Origin: Mycolicibacter longobardus
Lineage (GTDB): Bacteria; Actinomycetota; Actinomycetes; Mycobacteriales; Mycobacteriaceae
DNA: 64,000 nt
Direction of reading: 5' to 3'
Assembly: GCF_002102265.1 (NCBI RefSeq)
Contig: NZ_LQPG01000039.1
Location: 83,302-147,301, forward strand
Part shown: positions 17,774 through 25,780 of the stretch, in pieces
Position numbering within the stretch: position 1 is the stretch's first letter
Layout of the letters: every line of letters begins with the position of its first letter
The notes under the pieces: model-generated
Told to the model about the DNA's origin: nothing
The model's database searches: none
What the model saw: the letters and a program-made list of their open reading frames with translations, nothing else
Made by a program: the position numbers and the translations under genes

Positions 17774-18870
17774 GGAAGATCTTCATGGCCGGCCTCGCGA
17801 TACTGCTCATGCTGGCGGGATTCGGCTACCTCGTCGTCTCCAGATCCACGGGCGAGCGCGGTCCGATCACCGTCACGGCACTGTTCGACGAGGCCTCCGG
17901 CCTCTACGAAGGCAACGCCGTCGAAATCCTCGGCATCCAGGTCGGTTCGGTCACCCGTGTCACACCGAAGGACATGTACGTCGAAGTCGAACTCAGCATC
18001 GACCGCGATGTCCAGGTGCCCGCGGATGTGATGGCGGCGACGATCTCGACGTCGGTGCTGACCGACCGCCGGGTTGCCCTGTCGCCGCCCTACACCGAGG
18101 GTCCGACGCTGCAGAACCACGATCTGATTCCACCGGACCGGACCCGAACACCGGTCGGTTTCGACCGGGTGCTGGCCATGATCGACCGGCTTGCCTCGGA
18201 CATGGGTGGCGACGGCCAAGGTGGCGGGCCGCTGGCAGAATTGGTCAACGCCGGGGCCTCGGCAGCGGCCGGCAACGGCGAGAACATCAAGTCCGCCCTC
18301 GGGGAGTTGTCGAAGGCCTTGCGGATGACATCCGACGGCGCGGACACCAACGACGACCTCAGCACGATCATCACCGGGCTGCACTCGCTGACGAAAGCCA
18401 TGTCGGACAACGATGCAACGGTGCGGCAGTTCGGGTCGATGGTACGTGCCACCAGTGAGATCCTCGCCGCCGAACGGTTCGGCACCGGGACCACCGGAAG
18501 GAAAATGAACGAGGTGCTCGAGCAGGCCGCCGCACTGCTGGAGGACAACGAGGACACCATCAAGGGACTGCTGCAGAACGGTGCCGCGGTGACGAAGTCC
18601 GTGAACGACAATCAGCGCGAACTAGCCGAGACGTTCGACGTGCTGCCGCTGATGATCGACAACGTCGACAATGCGATCGACCCGCACACCGGGACACTGC
18701 GGGTGCATGCCCTGGTCGACAAGATCCTGTTCGACAGCCAGTTCGCCAAGGAACTGTGCAACATGATGGGTTTGCGCCAACTGGGCTGCAGTACCGGAAC
18801 ATTGCAGGACTACGGGCCGGATTTCGGCCTGAGCTTCATGCTCGATTCGATGACGCGGATGGGCCAATGA
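17770..18870 (+). CDS. mceD: MceD, Mce-family protein, 366 aa
   Basis: ATG overlaps the mceC stop. Very short cytoplasmic end, hydrophobic anchor (MAGLAILLMLAGFGYLVV), MCE domain (LFDEASGLYEGNAVEILGIQ, VGSVTRV), then a long helical region rich in Asn, Asp and Gly, and a C-terminal pair of cysteines (LCNMMGLRQLGCS). Fourth component of the mce operon. Confidence 0.92.
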   Translation: MRKIFMAGLAILLMLAGFGYLVVSRSTGERGPITVTALFDEASGLYEGNAVEILGIQVGSVTRVTPKDMYVEVELSIDRDVQVPADVMAATISTSVLTDRRVALSPPYTEGPTLQNHDLIPPDRTRTPVGFDRVLAMIDRLASDMGGDGQGGGPLAELVNAGASAAAGNGENIKSALGELSKALRMTSDGADTNDDLSTIITGLHSLTKAMSDNDATVRQFGSMVRATSEILAAERFGTGTTGRKMNEVLEQAAALLEDNEDTIKGLLQNGAAVTKSVNDNQRELAETFDVLPLMIDNVDNAIDPHTGTLRVHALVDKILFDSQFAKELCNMMGLRQLGCSTGTLQDYGPDFGLSFMLDSMTRMGQ

Positions 18871-19976
18871 CGCCGGATCGGAGACCCGCGGCGCAGGTAC
18901 GGCGCATCGCCGCGGCGGCAGCGGTTGCGCTGGTTCTCGCCGGATGCGCCGCACCGGGCCTGGACAAACTGCCGCTGCCGGCTCCCACGTTGGGTGCCGA
19001 TTCGTACACGCTCACCGCGACCTTCGCCGATGCGCTGAATCTGCCCGCCAAGGCCAAGGTGCGGTTGTCCGGCGCTGACATCGGCGAGGTCCAGTCCATG
19101 GCGGCCGTTGACTACACGGCAGTCGTCACCCTGCGTATCCGCGACGGCGTCCGGCTGCCGATCGGGTCGACCGCCGAGTTGCGCACCGCCACGCCGCTCG
19201 GCGATGTGTTCGTCGCGGTGAAACCACCGGTGACCCCGCGCGACGGCTACCTCGCCGACGGCGAGCGACTGGGATTGCCGTCCACCGCGTCGGCCGCCAC
19301 CGTCGAAGGTGTCCTGACCTCGGCGGCGGTACTGGTCAACGGCGGCGTGGTTCGCGACCTGTCCAAACTCGTCAACGGACTCGGAAAGAGCGCCGGTGAC
19401 CACGGCGAGGTGTTCGGCGATCTGATCGACCAATCGAACCGCTTGCTGGGCACGCTCGCCGGGCGGTCCGCGCAGATCCAGTCCACCCTGGAGGCCACGT
19501 CGCGCCTCATCGACACCCTGAACAGTCGCCAGGACACCATCGACGACCTGCTCGACGCCTCCGCACCCGCGCTGGGTGCTCTGGACACCACCCAGCTGGC
19601 CGACCTGGCCGACTCGCTGGGCGGCATCGCCGCGCAGGTGTCGAAGTTCCCCTCGATTCAGGGCACCGACACGCGCAGCACCATCGCCGACCTCAACGCC
19701 ATCTCCCGTGCCTTCAACGACGTTGCGCTGCACCCGGACACGAGCCTGGCCGCGCTGAATCGGCTACTTCCCGTAATCACCAGAGCCACGTCGGGAACCT
19801 CAATCGGTGTCGATGTCACGATCTCCAAGCTGGCGCTCGGTAACTGGCCCGACATCGGCTATCCCGGCGACCCGGCGTTCCACGGCCCGAAGCGGGCCGA
19901 CTGGAACTATCTGGTCGGCAGCCTGAAGTACGTTCTCTTCCGACTGCAGGAACGCGTCGTGGGGCAGGGCCCATGA
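18867..19976 (+). CDS. mceE: MceE, Mce-family lipoprotein (LprK type), 369 aa
   Basis: Unlike its neighbours it carries a lipoprotein signal: a basic n-region (RRPAAQVRR), an Ala-rich core and lipobox VLAGC. The MCE domain follows (TFADALNLPAKAKVRLSGAD, IGEVQSM). Lipidated MceE (LprK in M. tuberculosis mce1) is standard at this position. ATGA overlap upstream and again with mceF downstream. Confidence 0.93.
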   Translation: MTPDRRPAAQVRRIAAAAAVALVLAGCAAPGLDKLPLPAPTLGADSYTLTATFADALNLPAKAKVRLSGADIGEVQSMAAVDYTAVVTLRIRDGVRLPIGSTAELRTATPLGDVFVAVKPPVTPRDGYLADGERLGLPSTASAATVEGVLTSAAVLVNGGVVRDLSKLVNGLGKSAGDHGEVFGDLIDQSNRLLGTLAGRSAQIQSTLEATSRLIDTLNSRQDTIDDLLDASAPALGALDTTQLADLADSLGGIAAQVSKFPSIQGTDTRSTIADLNAISRAFNDVALHPDTSLAALNRLLPVITRATSGTSIGVDVTISKLALGNWPDIGYPGDPAFHGPKRADWNYLVGSLKYVLFRLQERVVGQGP

Positions 19977-21223
19977 CCGGCATCCGGACGAAGCTCTCGG
20001 TCCTGTCGCTGGTCGTAATCCTGGTGGCCGGTATAGCCTACCTGTACTTCGGAGCGTTGCGCATCAACCCAGCCAGCCGCACGTTCGAAGTGGTTGTGCC
20101 ACTGGCAGAGTCGGGTGGCCTACTGCCCAACCAGGACGTCACCCTGCGCGGGGTGCCGATCGGTCGGGTCACGTCGTTGACTTTGGAGAACGGCGGCGTG
20201 ACCGCGCGGGTGTCAATCGAACAGCGCGTGCACATCCCCGTCGACACCGCGGTTCGGGTGTCCGGTCTCTCGCCGGCCGGTGAGCAGTACCTCGACTTCC
20301 GGCCGCAGTCCAGCGGCCCACCCTTTCTGACCGACGGCGCCGTCATCGAACCCGGTCGAGCCACCACACCCGTCACCCTCGCCCAGGTGCTGGCCGACGC
20401 CGACGGTGCGCTGGCCCAATTGGATCCCGCGAAGCTGGCCGTCATCCGTCACGAACTCGGCGTCAGCGCGGAGGGCCCCGACAAGCTGGGGGCGATCCTC
20501 GACGGCGGAACGTTCCTGATCTCCACCCTCGACGGCGTGCTGCCTCAGACAGTGGACCTACTGAAAACGAGCCGCATGTCGTTCTCGACGCTGGTCGACA
20601 CGAATCCCGGATTGGCGGCCACTGGTTCCCAGTTGGGCAGTGTGTTCGCCGGAATGCGGCAGATGGACGGCGGGTACCGCACCCTGCTGACGCAAACCCC
20701 CCGCACCCTCGGTGCCGTCGACAGCCTCTTCGCGAACAACTCCGAAACCATGATCCAGCTGCTGGGAAATCTGGCCACCGTCGCGCAACTGTCCTATGTC
20801 CGGGTGCCAGCGCTCAACGCGTTGTTCCCCGGGCCCGAGGTGCGGGGGTCGATGCTGGAGAACCTCACGACCATCTTCCATGAGCACGCGGCATGGGCGA
20901 TCGCCGACATCTACCCCCGATACACGTGCGACTACATGACACCCCGCGGGGTACCGTCGGCGGCCGACTATCCAGAGCCACGGCGAAACACGTTCTGCCC
21001 GAATGCGGACCCGTCGGTGCTGGTCCGGGGCGCGCGCAACGCGCCGCGTCCCGCCGGCGACGACACCGCGGGCCCGCCGCCCGGCGCCGACCTGAACCAG
21101 ACGGCCGATCCCACGCCGCAGACACGATGGACCGCACCGACCCCCTACGGGGGACCTGTTTGGCCGATGCCAATTCCCGGTGACGCCCCGCCACCACCGG
21201 AACCGAGGCCACCATCACGATGA
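19973..21223 (+). CDS. mceF: MceF, Mce-family protein, 416 aa
   Basis: N-terminal anchor (LSVLSLVVILVAGIAYLYFG), MCE domain (LAESGGLLPNQDVTLRGVPI, GRVTSL), helical part, then a Pro-rich C-terminal tail from ~residue 350 (ending PPPPEPRPPSR). A conserved Cys and Tyr-Pro-rich region precedes the tail (DIYPRYTCDYMTPRGVPS). Last of the six Mce channel proteins. The start overlaps mceE by 4 bp. Confidence 0.92.
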   Translation: MTGIRTKLSVLSLVVILVAGIAYLYFGALRINPASRTFEVVVPLAESGGLLPNQDVTLRGVPIGRVTSLTLENGGVTARVSIEQRVHIPVDTAVRVSGLSPAGEQYLDFRPQSSGPPFLTDGAVIEPGRATTPVTLAQVLADADGALAQLDPAKLAVIRHELGVSAEGPDKLGAILDGGTFLISTLDGVLPQTVDLLKTSRMSFSTLVDTNPGLAATGSQLGSVFAGMRQMDGGYRTLLTQTPRTLGAVDSLFANNSETMIQLLGNLATVAQLSYVRVPALNALFPGPEVRGSMLENLTTIFHEHAAWAIADIYPRYTCDYMTPRGVPSAADYPEPRRNTFCPNADPSVLVRGARNAPRPAGDDTAGPPPGADLNQTADPTPQTRWTAPTPYGGPVWPMPIPGDAPPPPEPRPPSR

Positions 21224-21822
21224 CTCGACGACCACCAAGGACACCTATGACCTCACGCACTGACGGCGACCTCGAAGGCGCCGACACCGATGACAGCGCT
21301 GTGCCCGACCAGCCCGAAGTGTCGGTGCCGGTGCCCGGCCGCTGGGACAGTGGCCGCGCCGTGCGCTGGGTCGCGGCGATCATGGTGCTCGCCGCGGGGG
21401 CTGTGGCCGGTTACGAAGGCTGGCTACTGTATCGACAGCATCAAGCAGATGTGGCCGCAGCGCAGGCACTGAACACGGCCAAGACCTATGCCGTCACGCT
21501 CACCAGTATCGACACCAAGAGCCTGGACCAGAACTTCTCGGCCGTCCTCGACGGTGCGACTGGCGAGTTCAAGGATATGTACGCCAAATCGAGCACGCAG
21601 TTGCATCAACTCCTCGCCGACAACAAGGCGTCCGCGCACGGCACCGTGGTCGACGCGGCGATCAGATCAGCGACCATCGACAAGGTCGAAGTACTGCTGT
21701 TCGTGGATCAATCGGTGAGCAACCTGGCAGTCCCCGACCCACGGATCGACCGCAGCCGCATCAAGATGACGATGGAGAAGGTGGACGGTCGCTGGTTGGC
21801 CGGCAAGGTCGAGTTGCCGTGA
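21220..21822 (+). CDS. Mce-associated membrane protein, 200 aa
   Basis: Acidic cytoplasmic N-terminus, one membrane segment (WVAAIMVLAAGAVAGYEGWL) and an extracytoplasmic domain of about 120 aa (LNTAKTYAVTLTSIDTKSLD; KMTMEKVDGRWLAGKVELP). This is the layout of the Mam/Mas proteins that follow mceF and stabilise the complex. The ATG overlaps the mceF stop. It is the last gene of the operon; the next genes are on the other strand. Confidence 0.88.
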   Translation: MTRRPPRTPMTSRTDGDLEGADTDDSAVPDQPEVSVPVPGRWDSGRAVRWVAAIMVLAAGAVAGYEGWLLYRQHQADVAAAQALNTAKTYAVTLTSIDTKSLDQNFSAVLDGATGEFKDMYAKSSTQLHQLLADNKASAHGTVVDAAIRSATIDKVEVLLFVDQSVSNLAVPDPRIDRSRIKMTMEKVDGRWLAGKVELP

Positions 21823-21936
21823 GATGAGCGGGCGGTCCCAGATCGCTGCGGGCGGTGGAAGCTGGGTTCAGTTTTCGGCTGCGACCGGTGTGGAGATGCA
21901 GGGTGATTCCACGCCGACGTGCCCGCGGTCGCCGTG

Positions 21937-22265
21937 TCAGAGTGCGGCGACGATGGCCCCGTCTGTTCCAGAAGCTTGGTAGGTGGTCAGTGGCGTGGTG
22001 GCGGGTCCGTTGAGTACGGCACCGGTGGTGATGTCGAAGCGTGATCCGTCGCACTGGCACATGATCGTGGTGCCGGTGAGTAGGCCCGAGGAGAGCGGGA
22101 CCTCGTCGTTGGGACACAGGTCGTCGAAGGCGTAGAGACGGCCGTCGACGCGGGCCACCGAGATGCGTCGTTTGAGGTCGTGCAGGTAGTAGGGGTTGAC
22201 CGCACCTTCGTCGAGGTCGGCGGCACCCCGAGACGGCGCGGTGTGCTTGTCGTCGGCATGCTCAT
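21937..22265 (-). pseudogene. degenerate Rieske-type ferredoxin gene
   Basis: The frame ending at 21937 encodes a Rieske fold (RLYAFDDLCPND; GTTIMCQCDGSRFDITTG). The natural start, ATG 22265 with GCGAGGA upstream, is in a different frame from the Rieske body, whose frame is open to a stop near 22290 but has no ATG; GTG 22158 would give only 73 aa. Both histidine ligands of the CxH...CxxH cluster motif are also changed (Cys-Pro-Asn and Cys-Gln-Cys-Asp), each explicable by one base change in CAC. It was originally just downstream of the GMC oxidoreductase gene, before the IS inserted between them. Confidence 0.7.
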
Positions 22266-22287
22266 GGTGTCCTCGCTTTCGGACTAG

Positions 22288-23867
22288 CTACTTCGACCTG
22301 AAAAAGTCGTGGCGTGGCGGTGGCTGAGCGGGCGGTGATTTGACGCGATGATGGCCTCGAACCCTTGGGTAGAAGGGATCGAGGCCATCGTGCTCAGAAC
22401 TGTAAATGACCAGCTGTCGTTGTGGGATGCAATCCTGCCTGCGGAGCTGTTGGTGTTGCCCGCCGAGTTGGCCCGGGTGGACGCTCTGCTGGATGATCCG
22501 GTGTTCTTCGCGCCGTTCACGCCGTACTTCGATCCGCGGATCGGGCGTCCGTCGGTGCCGATGGAAACCTATCTACGGATGATGTTTTTGAAGTTCCGCT
22601 ACCGGCTGGGCTTTGAGTCATTGTGCCGTGAGGTGGGCGATTCGATTTCTTGGCAGCGGTTCTGCCGTATCCCGTTCGGGACACGGGTGCCGCATCCGAC
22701 CACGCTGATGAAGCTGACCAGCCGTTGCGGTGAGGCAGCGGTCGCCGGGCTCAACGACGCCTTGCTGGCCAAGGCGGCTACGGCGAAGCTGATCCGCACT
22801 GACAAGGTCCGCGCCGACACCACGGTGGTGGAAGCCGCGGTGGCCTATCCGACCGATTCAGGGTTGTTGGCCAAGGCCGTCGGCGGGATCGCCACGACGG
22901 TCAGACGGATTCAGGCCGCCGGCGGAGCCACCCGCACTCGGGTGCGTGATCGCAGTCGTTCGGCAGGTCAGCGGGCCCGGGCGATCGCAGCCAAGCTGCG
23001 GCTGCGCGGTGCGGCCGCCCGTGAGGAGGGTCAGGCCGCGGTGCTGCGGATCACCGGCCAGTTGGCCGACGTCGCCGCAGCGGCCATCGCCGACGCCGAC
23101 GCGGTCTTGCGCAACGCACGCAGAGGATTACGCACTGCGACGGGTCGTCGCCGCGGACGGCTGCAGCGGGCGATCAACGACCTGGCCACCCTGCTAATAC
23201 GCACCGGGCAGGTGATCGCGCAGACTCGCAGTCGGCTGGCCGGGGTGATGCCGGATTCGGCGAGCCGGATCGTGAGCTTCCACGACGTCGACGCGCGCCC
23301 GATCCGCAAGGGCCGGCTCGGCAAGCCGGTGGAATTCGGCTACAAGGCCCAGGTCGTCGATAACGCCGACGGAGTCATCCTCGACCACAGCGTGCAGATC
23401 GGTAACCCGGCTGACGCGCCACAGTTGGCTCCGGCGATCGCCCGCATCACCGACCGGACCGGGCGTGCCCCAACGGCGGTGACCGCCGACCGCGGCTACG
23501 GCTACGCCTCCGTCGACAACGACCTGCATGAGCTCGGAGTCCGCAGGGTGGCCATCCCACGTGCCAGTAGACCCGGCGCTGCCCGGCGGGAGTTCGAACA
23601 TCGAAAGGCTTTCCGGGCCAAGATCAAATGGCGGACCGGATGCGAAGGGCGGATCAATCACCTCAAGCGCAGCTACGGATGGAACCGCACTGAACTGACC
23701 ACCCTGACCGGAGCCCGCACCTGGTGCGGACATGGAGTCCTCGCCCACAACCTGGTCAAGATCAGCGCTCTGGCCGGATGACAACCGATGTCAGCGCCAG
23801 AGTCCCCTCGACGCCAGAACCACCATCGAGCCGCACCGACCATCAATCCTTTTTCAGGTCGAAGTAG
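22288..23867 (+). mobile_element. insertion sequence, 1580 bp, with CTAG target duplication
   Basis: Terminal inverted repeats share 19 bases (CTACTTCGACCTGAAAAAG at the left end; its reverse complement at the right). Both ends are flanked by CTAG (22284-22287 and 23868-23871), a 4-bp target duplication. It encodes one DDE transposase. Family assignment by eye is IS1182/IS5-like or unclassified. It sits between the GMC oxidoreductase gene and its former downstream partner, the Rieske gene. Confidence 0.88.
22348..23781 (+). CDS. DDE transposase of the 1.58-kb IS, 477 aa
   Basis: N-terminal DUF772-like region (FDPRIGRPSVPMETYLRMMF; RYRLGFESLCREVGDSISW), catalytic Asp candidates in VRADTTVVEA and VTADRGYGYA, and the terminal Glu in CEGRINHLKRSYGWNRTEL. 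An Arg/Ala-rich helical insertion lies between the first two. Intact length suggests an active or recent element. It catalyses cut-and-paste movement of the surrounding IS. Confidence 0.9.
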   Translation: MMASNPWVEGIEAIVLRTVNDQLSLWDAILPAELLVLPAELARVDALLDDPVFFAPFTPYFDPRIGRPSVPMETYLRMMFLKFRYRLGFESLCREVGDSISWQRFCRIPFGTRVPHPTTLMKLTSRCGEAAVAGLNDALLAKAATAKLIRTDKVRADTTVVEAAVAYPTDSGLLAKAVGGIATTVRRIQAAGGATRTRVRDRSRSAGQRARAIAAKLRLRGAAAREEGQAAVLRITGQLADVAAAAIADADAVLRNARRGLRTATGRRRGRLQRAINDLATLLIRTGQVIAQTRSRLAGVMPDSASRIVSFHDVDARPIRKGRLGKPVEFGYKAQVVDNADGVILDHSVQIGNPADAPQLAPAIARITDRTGRAPTAVTADRGYGYASVDNDLHELGVRRVAIPRASRPGAARREFEHRKAFRAKIKWRTGCEGRINHLKRSYGWNRTELTTLTGARTWCGHGVLAHNLVKISALAG

Positions 23868-25608
23868 CTAGTAGAGGTAGTCGGGGATGACGTCTTCGTG
23901 GCGGGCGTCCAGGCGCAGTTCGGCGGGTGCGCCGGCGGGGACGACCGGCCGATGAGGCACGACCGCGGCGATGCGCTGGTAGCCCGATCCCAGTGGTGGG
24001 CGGGTGTCGGGTTCGCCTTTGTTGGGCCACAACGACATTGCGCGTTCGGCCATCGCGGTGATCATCAGGGAGGGGTTCACGCCGGGGTTGGCGGGCATGA
24101 CGCTGCCGTCCATCACGTGCAGTCCGGGATGGCCGAACACCCGCTGATACGGGTCGACGGCACCACTGTCCGGACTGTCGCCGATGGGGACGCCGCCGAT
24201 GAAATGCGCGGAGGCGGTGCGGTTGACCACTTCGAACAGCAGCGCGTTCTGTCTGCTGTCCATGTCGGCGGCGAGTCGGCTGGCGAACTCTTCGACGACC
24301 GGGATGTGCACGGGTGGTGGTGGGGTGCCGCCGCTCTTTCGGCTGCGCAGCATGCCGTGCTTCCAGTACAGCTCGATCGAGGTGTCGCCGGCCTGCATGC
24401 ACAACAGCACGGCCATCCGTTCGGACCAGTGCCGGATGTCGTTGGCGCTGAACACCTCCGCGGGATCGCTGATCATCTTCTTGAACCATTCCCGGGTGGG
24501 GTGTTGCTGTTCACCGTGCTGGTGATAGGTGAACAGGAAGGCCATGATGTTGCTGCCGGGCCCGTAATAGACGGGTTCGATGCTGGTCTGGGCGTCCGGC
24601 CACACCCCGGAGGTGATCGACACCGAGCCCGGGGTGATGTGGATCTGTTCGGGATGTTCCCGCCATTCGCCATGGGGGCGGATCACGTTCAGCAACTGCT
24701 CGGAGTTGGTGCGGGCCCGCTGCCCGAGCTCACTGGACATGCCGGTGAGCTTGCCGTCAGCCTGCATGTGCAGCAGCAGTTTGGCGGTACCGTAGGCGTG
24801 CGCCGCCACGATCACTTGATCGGCGGTGTAATGGTGGTGGTGCAGGTGCACGGCGCGCTGGGCCCATCCGGGGTGGCGGGTGCGGACCTCGAACCCGCCG
24901 GCGTCGAGTGGGGTGCGTTCGTAGACCTCGCTGAGCTCATGGATCTGGGCGCCGAGTTTCTCGGCCAGGTACAGGTAGTTGACGGTCAGTTTGTTCTTGG
25001 AGTTTCGTCCGCCGCCGATCATGCAGTCGCCGCAGTTCACGCAGCCGGTGCGGCGCGGGCCGGCACCGCCGAAGTAGGGGTCGTCAGCCTCTACACCGGG
25101 TTGGCCGAAGTAGACCCCGACCGGTGCCCGGTTGAACGTTTGCCCCATGCCCATGTCGGTGGCGACTTTGCGCATGTGCCGGTCGACGTCGGTTGGCAGG
25201 TAGGGCACGGACCACGCCGAGCATGCGGCGGGCCTGATCGATGTAGGGGGCCATCTCGTCGGCCCAGTCGGTGATCGACGCCCACTCGCGGGCGTCGAAG
25301 AACTGCTTGGGCGGCACGTAAAGGGTGTTGCCGTACACGTGGGAGCCACCGCCGACTCCGGCTCCGGACAGCACCAGCACGTCGTCGAGGAACTCGACGC
25401 GCTGGATGCCGAACATCTCCAGTTCGGGCTGCCAGACGAACTTGCCGACCTCCCAGTTGGTGTTCGGGATGTCCTCGTCGGCCCAGCGTTTGCCGGACTC
25501 CATCACCGCGACGGAGTATCCCTTTTCGGCGGCCCGCAGGGCGGCCACGCTGCCGCCGAACCCCGATCCGACGACGATGACGTCGTAATGCGCGTCGATA
25601 CCACTCAC
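23868..25608 (-). pseudogene. frameshifted GMC oxidoreductase, cholesterol-oxidase (ChoD)-like
   Basis: Start GTG 25608 with AAGGAG upstream. The N-terminal frame has the FAD-binding motif YDVIVVGSGFGGSVAALRAA and LSGAGVGGGSHVYGNTLYVP; the rest is in another frame (GPRRTGCVNCGDCMIGGG; the C-terminal GMC signature around PANPGVNPSLMITAM). The switch lies at about 25195-25215, after RRMLGVV. Total length is 1741 nt, one base more than 580 codons, matching the ~578 aa of mycobacterial ChoD, so a single inserted base (or a sequencing error) explains it. The stop TAG lies inside the CTAG target site of the IS. If repaired it would oxidise a sterol or similar alcohol. Confidence 0.85.
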
Positions 25609-25780
25609 GTCCGTACTCTCCTTGGGCTGTTGGAGCGCGGAAGTTGTTTCAGACGTTACGGCCAACGCGGACCCGAATATCGCTATTCGGCGCACCACTA
25701 TTGATGACGCCTGACCGGAATCTGTGCGTCTGCGTGTTTCGGCTATGTGGGCGGCGCGGTTGGGCATAACGTCTGCAGAC

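Noticed and set aside
12515..21822. Assigning the operon to a named locus such as mce1, mce3 or mce4
   Set aside because: Gene order and families fit all mce loci; without a phylogeny the subtype and substrate cannot be stated.
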